Below are positions 1 to 6,713 of a DNA stretch of 11,661 bases, piece after piece; positions within the stretch are counted from its first letter, which is position 1, and each line of letters begins with the position of its first letter. The stretch spans positions 1 to 11,661 of the forward strand of contig JAURLM010000162.1 in the NCBI GenBank assembly GCA_030831265.1. The letters run 5' to 3'. Origin of the DNA: Chloroflexota bacterium. GTDB taxonomy: Bacteria > Chloroflexota > Dehalococcoidia > Lucifugimonadales > Lucifugimonadaceae. A model generated the notes under the pieces. The model ran no database searches. It was not told where the DNA came from and saw nothing but the letters and a program-made list of their open reading frames with translations. Both the position numbers and the translations under genes were made by a program.

Positions 1-562
1 CGGCTCCGTCGACACGCTGCCGGTGTTGGCCGTCCATGTTCAACTGGTTAGCAAGCCACGCCTGCGCCACAGATGCGCTATGACGCAGGGTTGACAGCTT
101 TATGCCGGAAATCCGTGCTGCCGCCTCGTCCGTCATCCCCACCACATCGGTAAGGATAACGGCGAGGCGGCGATCAGGTCCGAGGGACTGGAGGGTTTCC
201 CCGGTTTTGTGCTGTGATTCGCTGTCACAGCGTGCGGGCGAGGTCTGCATGGTTGACCGGCGCACCGCTTCTTCTGCTACATAACCAAGCACCCACTCTC
301 GCGGGCTGCTTGAACCGTCGTACTCGCCGAATTCGGAGCGAGCGTTCTCCAATGCCACGAAGACGGTGTCTGCGGCCTTCTCGTAATTACCCAACATCCG
401 GGTTGCGAGCACCGTTGCCGCACCAATCTCGTTCTTGACGATGGTGTCGAATAGCGACTCCGATACCTGCTCCAGGCTCCGTTCCATGTCCAGTCTCTGG
501 CGAGCGTGCTTTACTGCGTCGAACGGTGAAATGACGCTTTTGCTGGTTCCGTGCATCTTCAT
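1..562 (-). CDS. Partial ECF-like RNA polymerase sigma factor (C-terminus beyond left edge)
   Basis: An open minus-strand frame starts with ATG at 562 and stays open to the window edge (187 codons visible). The start is preceded by AGGAAA seven bases away, and the protein begins MKMHGTSKSVISPFDAV. Residues about 42-92 (including ATRMLGNYEKAADTVFVAL and SSPREWVLGYVAEEAVRR) resemble sigma region 2 of ECF factors. Residues about 122-175 (LQSLGPDRRLAVILTDVVGM, TDEAAARISGIKLSTLRH, then AQAWLANQL) resemble region 4 with its helix-turn-helix. Such proteins direct RNA polymerase to specific promoters, often under an anti-sigma factor. The match is to the pattern, not to close family consensus: the acidic run of region 2.2 is weak and the usual Arg-rich HTH end is altered. 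Region 4 would normally close the protein near here, so it either ends just outside the window or carries a C-terminal extension. It is divergent from fumC across 287 bases (563-849), in which no convincing -35/-10 pair was found. Confidence 0.6.
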   Translation of the reverse strand, partial: MKMHGTSKSVISPFDAVKHARQRLDMERSLEQVSESLFDTIVKNEIGAATVLATRMLGNYEKAADTVFVALENARSEFGEYDGSSSPREWVLGYVAEEAVRRSTMQTSPARCDSESQHKTGETLQSLGPDRRLAVILTDVVGMTDEAAARISGIKLSTLRHSASVAQAWLANQLNMDGQHRQRVDGA

Positions 563-849
563 TCCGGTTTCCTCATTGTTGCCATCCCGCTTGGTCAGAG
601 GGATGTGCTTGAATTGGATTACGGGTTGGATGCGCTGACGGACCATCCTTGATCTTCGAATTTCTTGCACATTTCGAGACTGATCGGACGCAGCGCAACG
701 CCTCAGTTGCCCAATCTGCTGGCTGTTCTCTCCGTTACTATTGGGAACTGGTCCTGGAAACTTCAAAATTCAGTCCTGTTCGTTCGGGCTAATTGGGGCG
801 GGTTTGGCCCACCGCCGCTATTGCGAAACTTGTTGTCAGGGAGCGAAAA

Positions 850-2244
850 ATGTCACCGTCCGAGATGCGACGCGAGCGTGACTCCATGGGTGAGCTGGAA
901 GTTCCAGCCGGTGCCTGTTACGGAGGAAACACTCAGCGCGCAAAGCTGAACTTTCCTATTTCAAACCTTCGTTTCGGGCGGTCCTTCATCAAGGCAATCG
1001 GACAGATTAAACAGTCCGCTGCGGTGGTGAACCTGGAACTTGGCGTCCTGGAGCCGGATCTATCCAAGGCGATAGTCGAAGCGGCCCAGAGAGTCATTAA
1101 CGGTGAATTCGACTCCGAGTTCGTGGTGGATATCTTCCAGACCGGGTCGGGGACATCTACCAACATGAACGCCAACGAAGTCATTTCAAACGTGGCGAAC
1201 GAGTCGCTGGGCGGCGGACTGGGCACGCGGACACCGGTCCACCCCAACGATCATGTGAACAAAGGACAGTCATCAAACGACGTCATACCGACCACTATTC
1301 ACCTCGCCGCCGCTGTCGCTATCAATGACCGACTGCTCCCTGCAATGAAGGAGCTTGAGGACTCGCTGAACGCCAAGTCGAAGGAATTCTGGGATGTGGT
1401 CAAGACCGGGCGCACCCACCTGCAGGACGCGACGCCAATCAGGCTGGGCCAGGAGTTCAAGGGTTACGCAGGCCAGCTTGCGAACGGGCGAAAACGTGTG
1501 CAGGTGGCACTCGACGAAATGTGCACGCTCGCACTCGGTGGAACGGCCGTCGGTACCGGAATCGGCATGCACCCGGAGTTTGGAAAACGAGTTATCGCCA
1601 GACTGTCAGAGCTTAACGGCCTGAAATTGAAAGAGACCGATAACCACTTCCAGGCACAATCGACCATTGACGGTGTTGTCATGGCATCCGGTGCGCTCAA
1701 GACTGTCGCCGTGAGCCTGCTCAAGATCGGTAATGACGTTCGCTGGCTTGGTAGCGGACCGCGTGCGGGTATCGGCGAGATCCAGTTGCCAGAGGTGCAG
1801 CCTGGTTCTTCCATCATGCCGGGCAAGGTCAACCCGGTTATCGCAGAATCACTCACGATGGTCTGTGCGCAGGTCATCGGCAACGACGCCACGGTCGCCA
1901 TTGCGGGTCAGTCAGGAAACTTTGAACTGAACGTCATGATGCCGGTTGCGGCGCACAACCTGCTGGAGTCGATAGACCTGCTCGCTGCCTCCTGCGAAAA
2001 CTTCGCACGACAGTGCGTGAACGGGCTTGTAGCCACGAACAAAGGCCCGGACATGGTGATGCAGGGACTTGCCATATGCACAGCGCTTGCACCGATCATC
2101 GGCTACGACGAGGCGGCGCGGATTGCGCACGTGGCATCGGAGTCCGGCGAGACGATCAAACAGGTTGCGCTGCGTGAGACGAAATTGAGCGACGCAGAGC
2201 TGGACAAAATACTCGAGCCGCTCTCTATGACTGAACCCAAGTAG
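850..2244 (+). CDS. fumC: Class II fumarate hydratase (fumarase C)
   Basis: Reversible hydration of fumarate to L-malate in the TCA cycle; an iron-independent homotetrameric cytosolic enzyme. The 464-residue length is usual for the family. Visible landmarks are the N-terminal RRERDSMGELEVPAGACYG, the substrate loop SGTSTNMNANE (about 100-110), VNKGQSSND (about 136-144), GRTHLQDATP with the catalytic-dyad His190, and the superfamily signature GSSIMPGKVNP (319-329) with the active-site serine pair and Lys326. QSSND with the N-terminal pattern favours fumarase over aspartase. The start at 850 is chosen because GGGAG lies 7 bases upstream and the protein then begins like other FumC proteins; an in-frame ATG at 793 adds 19 unconserved residues. 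It is monocistronic, with a strong terminator 40 bases after the stop. Nothing appears damaged. Confidence 0.95.
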   Translation: MSPSEMRRERDSMGELEVPAGACYGGNTQRAKLNFPISNLRFGRSFIKAIGQIKQSAAVVNLELGVLEPDLSKAIVEAAQRVINGEFDSEFVVDIFQTGSGTSTNMNANEVISNVANESLGGGLGTRTPVHPNDHVNKGQSSNDVIPTTIHLAAAVAINDRLLPAMKELEDSLNAKSKEFWDVVKTGRTHLQDATPIRLGQEFKGYAGQLANGRKRVQVALDEMCTLALGGTAVGTGIGMHPEFGKRVIARLSELNGLKLKETDNHFQAQSTIDGVVMASGALKTVAVSLLKIGNDVRWLGSGPRAGIGEIQLPEVQPGSSIMPGKVNPVIAESLTMVCAQVIGNDATVAIAGQSGNFELNVMMPVAAHNLLESIDLLAASCENFARQCVNGLVATNKGPDMVMQGLAICTALAPIIGYDEAARIAHVASESGETIKQVALRETKLSDAELDKILEPLSMTEPK

Positions 2245-2284
2245 CACGGCATGGGGACGAATCCCCGGCCAACCAATTGCATCT

Positions 2285-2320
2285 AAGCCGGTACTGACTT
2301 GTCTCAGTACCGGCTTTTTG
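2285..2320 (+). terminator. Rho-independent terminator of fumC
   Basis: A perfect 13-bp stem (2285-2297 with 2304-2316) around a 6-base loop is followed by TTTTTG. It lies 40 bases after the fumarase stop codon. Confidence 0.93.
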
Positions 2321-2496
2321 TTGTCACTGTCCTGTGACGTGTGGAAGACGCAGGCGGACTGTGGGCATATATGAAGCGGTAAGATTCCGTCGGACAAGTG
2401 GCGGCAGGTGGGTTGCTATTACTGACCTATGGTTGAGCCGGTTATTGAAGATTGCATCATTGAGATCACTGCGTTTGTAGGATTGGGAGAGTTTTT

Positions 2497-2754
2497 ATGG
2501 CTGACTTGATTAAGGTGACCGACGAACAGGCGAAGGCCGCATACGAAAAAGGCTGTCCGCAATGTCTGTCGATGGGCTCATCGTGGGTGCACCTGCGTAT
2601 GTGCCTGGTATGCGGACAGGTCGGCTGCTGCGATAACTCTCCCAACAAGCACGCTACTGCGCATTTCAAAGAGACTGGTCACGCCGTGATGCGGTCGATC
2701 GAGCCGGACGAATCATGGAAGTGGGATTTCGTCCAGGAAAAAGGCTGGCAGTAA
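2497..2754 (+). CDS. Stand-alone UBP-type zinc-finger protein
   Basis: An 85-residue protein consisting almost wholly of a ZnF-UBP domain (PF02148 type). Candidate zinc ligands are Cys20, Cys23, Cys36, Cys39, Cys44, His52, His56 and His62, in the order expected for the fold. In eukaryotic USPs this domain binds the free C-terminal Gly-Gly of ubiquitin. Small bacterial versions with the same WVHLRMCLxCGxVGCC core are common, and their ligand is unknown. Trp30 and Arg34 sit where USP5 has ubiquitin-tail contacts. GGGAGAG seven bases before the ATG supports the start. No terminator with a U tract follows; the spacer to the next gene (140 bases) has only an imperfect GC hairpin near 2761-2806. 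Family call is firm; the cellular role is unknown. Confidence 0.9.
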   Translation: MADLIKVTDEQAKAAYEKGCPQCLSMGSSWVHLRMCLVCGQVGCCDNSPNKHATAHFKETGHAVMRSIEPDESWKWDFVQEKGWQ

Positions 2755-2894
2755 GAGAGCGGGGACACAAATCCTCAGCTATCTCCATCCTGTCTTCCCC
2801 CGTAGACTGATTGTCTTGTGCCTACACACTATGACCAAGTTGCGATTCGGCTAATGGCACGATAGCTAGATTGCTTGGAAGAATTAACTCAACC

Positions 2895-3230
2895 ATGGCT
2901 CTGTACTTAATGCAGCTCTCTTACACGAAAGAGTCGCTTGCAGCTCAGATGAAGAACCCTCAGGACCGGCTGAAAACCAACAGTGAGATGATTGCGAAGT
3001 CCACCGGTTCCAAGGTGCTCGCGGCAGGCTACGCGTTTGGTGAATTCGACGTCGCACTGGTCGTAGAAACTGCAGACAACACGACGATAGCGGCTATTTC
3101 GATAGCGCTGTCCGCAGGTGGCGCCGTTGCGTCAGTAAAGACCACTCCGCTGCTGAGCGGAAACGAGTGGGTGGCTGCGATGACGAAGGCTTCTACTGTG
3201 ACATACAGCCCTGCAGTTCCCAAGAAGTAG
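2895..3230 (+). CDS. GYD-domain protein
   Basis: A 111-residue protein matching the small GYD family (PF08734 type), whose biochemical role is unknown. It begins MALYLMQLSYTKESLAAQMK, continues with a helix (NPQDRLKTNSEMIAKSTGSK) and the diagnostic strand pair AAGYAFGEFDVALVVE (about 43-58), then a second helix and a strand. This is the ferredoxin-like alpha/beta pattern of the family. The name-giving Gly-Tyr-Asp reads Gly49-Glu-Phe51-Asp52 here, a conservative change. I chose the ATG at 2895 because the family begins just at this strand; an upstream in-frame TTG at 2871 would add eight unconserved residues. The ribosome site is weak (GGAAG about 13 bases upstream). The gene ends at a strong terminator. 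Confidence 0.85.
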   Translation: MALYLMQLSYTKESLAAQMKNPQDRLKTNSEMIAKSTGSKVLAAGYAFGEFDVALVVETADNTTIAAISIALSAGGAVASVKTTPLLSGNEWVAAMTKASTVTYSPAVPKK

Positions 3231-3266
3231 TTCCACCAGGCCATACCCTGACCTGAGATGAAATAG

Positions 3267-3303
3267 AAAGCCCCCTCTGCGTAACAGTCGAGGGGGCTTT
3301 TTT
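3267..3303 (+). terminator. Rho-independent terminator of the GYD gene
   Basis: A perfect 11-bp stem, AAAGCCCCCTC (3267-3277) with GAGGGGGCTTT (3290-3300), 12-base loop, running into six T residues (3298-3303) and a further TTTT after one G. It is 36 bases downstream of the GYD stop. Confidence 0.93.
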
Positions 3304-3438
3304 GTTTTCGAGTTACCGTTATCGAAGATTTCCGTAACCGCCTCCTTTTGCACCGATTCGCGGTATTCTGTCGGCGTCCACCTGCGGTTGTCGCCATGCT
3401 GCAATCTCTTCATCTCGTTATGTTCGGAGGGTATAAAA

Positions 3439-4527
3439 ATGCTTGAAAGATTCAAGGTCCCGGAGAAGGACAGGGTCTACGTGCAGGAAGAGAAGATGCG
3501 GCACGTCACGGAGGAGATTTTCAAGCATTCCGGCGTGCAGTCCGAAGGTGCGCGTGCCTCCACAGATGTCCTGATGATGAACGACCTGCGAGGCAATGAG
3601 TCACACGGAGTCTCGAACGGCCTGCGCCGATACGTCGCCGAATACGGTGAAGGAACGCTGAACGCCCGCCCCAACTTCAAGATTGAAAGAGAGACAAGCA
3701 CAACCGCACTCGTTGACGGTGACGGCGCTCTTGGGACCGAGGTTGGGCCGTGGGCAATGGAGATGGCTATCGAGAAGGCTAGCAAGCACGGCATGGGTGC
3801 GGTGAGCGTGCATTCGACAGGTCACCTTGCAGGCTGCGGCTACTACGCCATGCAGGCGGCTGAGGCCGACATGGTGGGGCACTGCATGACGGCAGGTGGC
3901 GCGCTCCAGACCATACCGACATGGGGGTCGAAACCCGTCATGGGAACCAATCCCATCGCATACGCAGCACCGGCCGCAACCATGCCGCCGTTCCTGTTCG
4001 ATGTTGCTACCACGCAGGTGGCGAACAACAAGATCGGCCTTTCCCGCCGTACCGGTTCGACGATTCTTCCGGGTTGGATTGCGACCAAGGACGGTGAGCC
4101 CATTCTTGAAGAAGTTCCGGCTCCGCCTGTGGGCGAGTATCACTTACTGCACATTGGCGGCACGCGGGAGAACGGGTCTCACAAGGGCTTTGGGTTCGCC
4201 ATGATGAACGAGATTATCTGCAACGGTTTTACCGGTCTCGGCCCGGGACCGGTCACAGGATCCCGCCACGGCGGTCACTTCTTCATGGCATACCAGATCG
4301 AGGCGTTTACCGACCTGGCGAAGTTCAAGCAGGACATGGACGACCTGCTCAAGTTCATCGTGGCCGTGCCGCCGTCAAAGGGCTTCAACAGGGTCGTCTA
4401 CGCGGGGCTGCTGGAGGCGGAGGAAGAGGCGAAGCGTCGCAAGGAAGGGATTCCCTACCACCGGGAAGTAGTGGAGTGGTTCGAGTCGTACTGCGCAGAG
4501 GCGGGCATCGACTGCGACCTGCGTTAA
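3439..4527 (+). CDS. Ldh_2-family malate/L-lactate-type dehydrogenase, paralog 1
   Basis: A 362-residue member of the Ldh_2 family (PF02615; malate, L-lactate, ureidoglycolate, sulfolactate dehydrogenases), NAD(P)-dependent enzymes that oxidise 2-hydroxy acids to 2-oxo acids or the reverse. Landmarks are RGNESHGVSNGLRRY (51-65, with His56), the STGHLAGCGYYA loop (126-137, His129), WGSKPVMGTNPIAYAAP (162-178), FLFDVA (185-190) and GSHKGFGFAMM (246-256). These cover the cofactor and substrate pocket of the family. The start at 3439 is supported by GGAGGG eight bases upstream and by the same opening, MLERFxVP, in the paralog at 9109-10188. The two proteins are roughly 45% identical by eye. No hairpin terminator is visible after the stop; a convergent tRNA gene ends only 11 bases further on. 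Which hydroxy acid is used cannot be told. Confidence 0.9.
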   Translation: MLERFKVPEKDRVYVQEEKMRHVTEEIFKHSGVQSEGARASTDVLMMNDLRGNESHGVSNGLRRYVAEYGEGTLNARPNFKIERETSTTALVDGDGALGTEVGPWAMEMAIEKASKHGMGAVSVHSTGHLAGCGYYAMQAAEADMVGHCMTAGGALQTIPTWGSKPVMGTNPIAYAAPAATMPPFLFDVATTQVANNKIGLSRRTGSTILPGWIATKDGEPILEEVPAPPVGEYHLLHIGGTRENGSHKGFGFAMMNEIICNGFTGLGPGPVTGSRHGGHFFMAYQIEAFTDLAKFKQDMDDLLKFIVAVPPSKGFNRVVYAGLLEAEEEAKRRKEGIPYHREVVEWFESYCAEAGIDCDLR

Positions 4528-4538
4528 GCGTGAGGAGA

Positions 4539-4613
4539 TGGAGCCGACGGGCGGATTTGAACCGCCGACCTGCTGTTTACGAAACAGCTGCTCTGCCACT
4601 GAGCTACGTCGGC
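4539..4613 (-). tRNA. tRNA-Thr (anticodon CGU)
   Basis: A full cloverleaf on the minus strand: acceptor GCCGACG paired with CGTCGGC, D stem GCTC/GAGC, anticodon stem GCTGT/ACAGC with loop TTCGTAA, T stem GGCGG/CCGCC with loop TTCGAAT. The anticodon CGT is at 4581-4579 and reads codon ACG. The discriminator base is T (U73) and the CCA end is encoded in the gene (4541-4539). No intron. It lies downstream of smpB on the same strand and may be processed from that transcript. Confidence 0.96.
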
Positions 4614-4624
4614 ATCTCTGACAT

Positions 4625-4706
4625 GGTCCGGGAGAGGCGCAGCGCACTGCATGAAACGGTGCGCTGAGAGGGCACAGGTCGTATTCAGAATGCTCGGAGC
4701 CGGACC
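4625..4706 (-). other. Nested inverted repeats between smpB and tRNA-Thr
   Basis: An outer perfect 7-bp repeat GGTCCGG/CCGGACC (4625-4631 with 4700-4706) encloses a perfect 8-bp hairpin CAGCGCAC/GTGCGCTG (4640-4647 with 4659-4666, 11-base loop). As minus-strand RNA this would be an approximately 82-nt closed element starting 12 bases upstream of the tRNA 5' end. It has no U tract, so it does not look like a simple terminator. It might be a processing site, an smpB 3' UTR structure or a small RNA. The rest of the 4614-4847 spacer shows only a weak 6-bp hairpin (CAAAAC/GTTTTG near 4761). Confidence 0.4.
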
Positions 4707-4847
4707 GAACCCTGCAATTGTAACGGTTTACTGGTCAGTTGCCAGAGCAGATGTATGCGGCAAAACAACCAAGTTTTGGATTCGAAACCAGTTTATGCCC
4801 GGGTGAGATTACCAACAGGACGCGTTATCGAAAGCGTGGCGCAGCGC

Positions 4848-5315
4848 TTACGTCTTTACCCGCATGGCGCGTGACATTTCTCGCTGGGCGTCTCGCTGCT
4901 TGATCGTCTCTCTGCGGTCTACCTGGGTCTTGCCACGTCCGAGTCCTATCAGAACCTTTGCGACGCGGCCTTTGATATACATGCGGAGTGGGATTACGGA
5001 CAGTCGCTGTCGGTTTACCTGGTCCTGTATTTCTCGCAATTGCTTTCGGTGCAGCAGTAACTTCCGGGGACGAGTTGTCTCATGCTGCCCGAATGGACCG
5101 GCGGCAGGATACTGAGCAATGTTGGCGTTGTGCATCCATGCCTCACCGTTCCTGACCTGCACGTATGCCTCTGCAATGTTGACATGACGTGCCCGTACCG
5201 ACTTGATCTCTGAACCTGTGAGGACGATGCCCGCCTCGAAGGTTTCGAGTATCTCGTAGTTGAACCGCGCCCGGCGGTTCGTGGATATGGTGGAGTCAGT
5301 TGGTTTGTCGGCCAT
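4848..5315 (-). CDS. smpB: SsrA-binding protein SmpB
   Basis: A 155-residue SmpB, the partner of tmRNA in trans-translation: it binds the tRNA-like domain of tmRNA and helps it enter stalled ribosomes. Family landmarks in order are NRRARFNYEILETFEAGIVL, TGSEIKSVRA, AWMHNANIAQYP, TRPRKLLLHR, then IPLRMYIKGRVAKVLIGLGR and GKTQVDRRETIKQRDAQRE, with a basic C-terminal tail (REMSRAMRVKT). The usual YDKR reads VDRR. The ATG at 5315 has GGGGAG close upstream and gives the normal N-terminus; a GTG at 5366 would add 17 unconserved residues. The gene follows the S41 protease gene by 117 bases on the same strand, probably in one transcript. No tmRNA gene (ssrA) was found in the window. Confidence 0.95.
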   Translation of the reverse strand: MADKPTDSTISTNRRARFNYEILETFEAGIVLTGSEIKSVRARHVNIAEAYVQVRNGEAWMHNANIAQYPAAGPFGQHETTRPRKLLLHRKQLREIQDQVNRQRLSVIPLRMYIKGRVAKVLIGLGRGKTQVDRRETIKQRDAQREMSRAMRVKT

Positions 5316-5387
5316 AACTCCCCAGTGTAAGCGCAAAGCCGAACATGCAGCACTGTCAGCTTTCACCAGTGCGGCGCAGGATTTACC

Positions 5388-5417
5388 CGCTGCAATCTTA
5401 ATCCGATGATTGCAGCG
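5388..5417 (-). other. Perfect 10-bp hairpin between protease and smpB genes
   Basis: CGCTGCAATC (5388-5397) pairs exactly with GATTGCAGCG (5408-5417) around a 10-base loop. It begins 16 bases after the protease stop on the minus strand. It lacks a following T run (GGTAAATCC comes next), so it is more likely an mRNA-stabilising, processing or attenuating structure than a full terminator. Confidence 0.55.
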
Positions 5418-5432
5418 TTATTGCGCACGTCG

Positions 5433-6713
5433 CTACTTCACTGCTGCGGATTCAGCGTTTGCTGTCTGGTAATTCAACTGCTTGATGGCTGCGCTCATCT
5501 GAAGGTCTTCATCGAAGTTCAGTTGATTGCCGTTCTTTGGCAGCTCCACGACGATGTCTGGCTGCAGCCCCTCATCTTCAATCAGCCTGCCGTTCGGGGT
5601 GAACCAGTGGGCGATTGTCAGGTAGACGCCGCCTCCGTTGGAGAGCTGGCGCATGATGTTGACTGATCCTTTGCCGAAGGTACTTGTGCCTATCAGCAGT
5701 GCCCGGCCGTGATCCTGCAAAGCGCCCGACAACACTTCTGAGCCGCTGGCAGAGTAGCCGTTGACCAGCACAACAAGAGGGATGTCAGGGAACATTCCTC
5801 CTTCTCGAACCGGCCAGTCCCGGCGTGTCCCGTGAGCGTCAATTTCATAGGTGACAAGCCCATCGGTCAGGAATTCGGATGCGACGTTCACAGTAGCCGT
5901 CAAGAGGCCGCCGGGGTTGCCACGAAGGTCAATGATGATTCCGGGTGCGCCCTGGGCTATGAGGTCAAGCATTGCGACCTTCAGTTCAGCGTGCGTCTCC
6001 GCAGTGAAGGTTTCGATGCGCACAACGCCGTAAGGGCCGTCTTCCGGGTTCAGCATGCGTGCGCGGACGCTTGGCTGATCGATAGTGTCCCGGATTATGG
6101 TGATGTCCACCGCTGCGGCACTGCCAACGTGCTCAATCGTGAGGGTGACAGGTGTACCGCGCTTGCCGCGAATCTTGTTGACAGCATCAATGACACTCCA
6201 GCCGTGGGCATCTTCACCGTCTACGGCAAGGATTTTGTCGCCGGGCCTGATTCCTGCTTTTTCAGCAGGGCTACCGTCAAGTGGGGCCGTGATGATGACC
6301 ACAGTCCTGTCCGGCGACATCTCAACCTGTGCACCGATACCCTCGAAGTTTCCTGCGAAGCTCTGCTGTTCAATAGCAAATGTTGCTGGCGAGATATACG
6401 CCGTGAAACGGTCGCCAAGCTGGTCGATCATGGCGCGGACGGCGGCTTCAGAAATAGCTTCCGGGTCGATCTTTGTATCGTCGACGTACTCGTTCTGCAG
6501 CAGGCGATAGGCTTCCCAGATGATCGCCAGGTCCTCCGGTACTGCGTCGGGACGTTCTGCTGAAGGGCCGGGCGTTGCTGTTGCCACGGTTCCGTCCGGG
6601 AGGATTACCGGTTTGGGGTCGGGAGTGGCAGTTGGGGTGGCCGAGCTGCACGCAAAGGCGGTTATTGCAGTGGTGGCCAGCAGAAGTGGTAACAGACGAC
6701 GGAGAAATGTCAT
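5433..6713 (-). CDS. S41-family C-terminal processing peptidase, predicted lipoprotein
   Basis: A 426-residue serine endopeptidase of the CtpA/Prc (MEROPS S41A) family, which cleaves proteins near exposed C-termini outside the cytoplasm. It starts MTFLRRLLPLLLATTAITAF, a signal peptide ending at Cys22 in an AFAC context (imperfect lipobox), followed by a Thr/Pro-rich linker (23-50). Domains: N-terminal helical part 55-115, PDZ about 120-210 (IGAQVEM, AEKAGIRPGDKILAVDG), then the peptidase core with IIIDLRGNPGGL (259-270). The catalytic pair is assigned as Ser323 in YSASGSE and Lys348 in TFGKGS, with the usual 25-residue spacing. The Gln commonly four residues after the Lys is Asn352 here. No clear ribosome site precedes the ATG at 6713. 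It lies upstream of smpB on the same strand. Confidence 0.93.
   Translation of the reverse strand: MTFLRRLLPLLLATTAITAFACSSATPTATPDPKPVILPDGTVATATPGPSAERPDAVPEDLAIIWEAYRLLQNEYVDDTKIDPEAISEAAVRAMIDQLGDRFTAYISPATFAIEQQSFAGNFEGIGAQVEMSPDRTVVIITAPLDGSPAEKAGIRPGDKILAVDGEDAHGWSVIDAVNKIRGKRGTPVTLTIEHVGSAAAVDITIIRDTIDQPSVRARMLNPEDGPYGVVRIETFTAETHAELKVAMLDLIAQGAPGIIIDLRGNPGGLLTATVNVASEFLTDGLVTYEIDAHGTRRDWPVREGGMFPDIPLVVLVNGYSASGSEVLSGALQDHGRALLIGTSTFGKGSVNIMRQLSNGGGVYLTIAHWFTPNGRLIEDEGLQPDIVVELPKNGNQLNFDEDLQMSAAIKQLNYQTANAESAAVK

Noticed and set aside
102..949. Plus-strand frames at 102-284, 214-438, 435-638 and 665-949
   Set aside because: The first ones are opposite the sigma-like gene, which has a better start and protein pattern; the last overlaps the fumC start without any family match.
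1464..1901. Antisense frames over fumC, and similarly 3601-4143 over the dehydrogenase and 10504-11031 over the alcohol dehydrogenase
   Set aside because: Each mirrors a strongly conserved gene and shows no recognisable domain or ribosome site.
2324..2339. GTCAC/GTGAC inverted repeat after the fumC terminator
   Set aside because: Only 5 bp with no supporting promoter elements at a suitable distance.
4614..4847. Search for tmRNA (ssrA) beside smpB
   Set aside because: GGATTCGAAACC near 4778 looks like a T loop, but no 5-bp stem, acceptor stem or tag reading frame surrounds it.
5832..6563. A 243-codon plus-strand frame opposite the S41 protease gene
   Set aside because: It lies wholly antisense to a well-recognised protease, has no family resemblance, and is the usual result of biased codon use.
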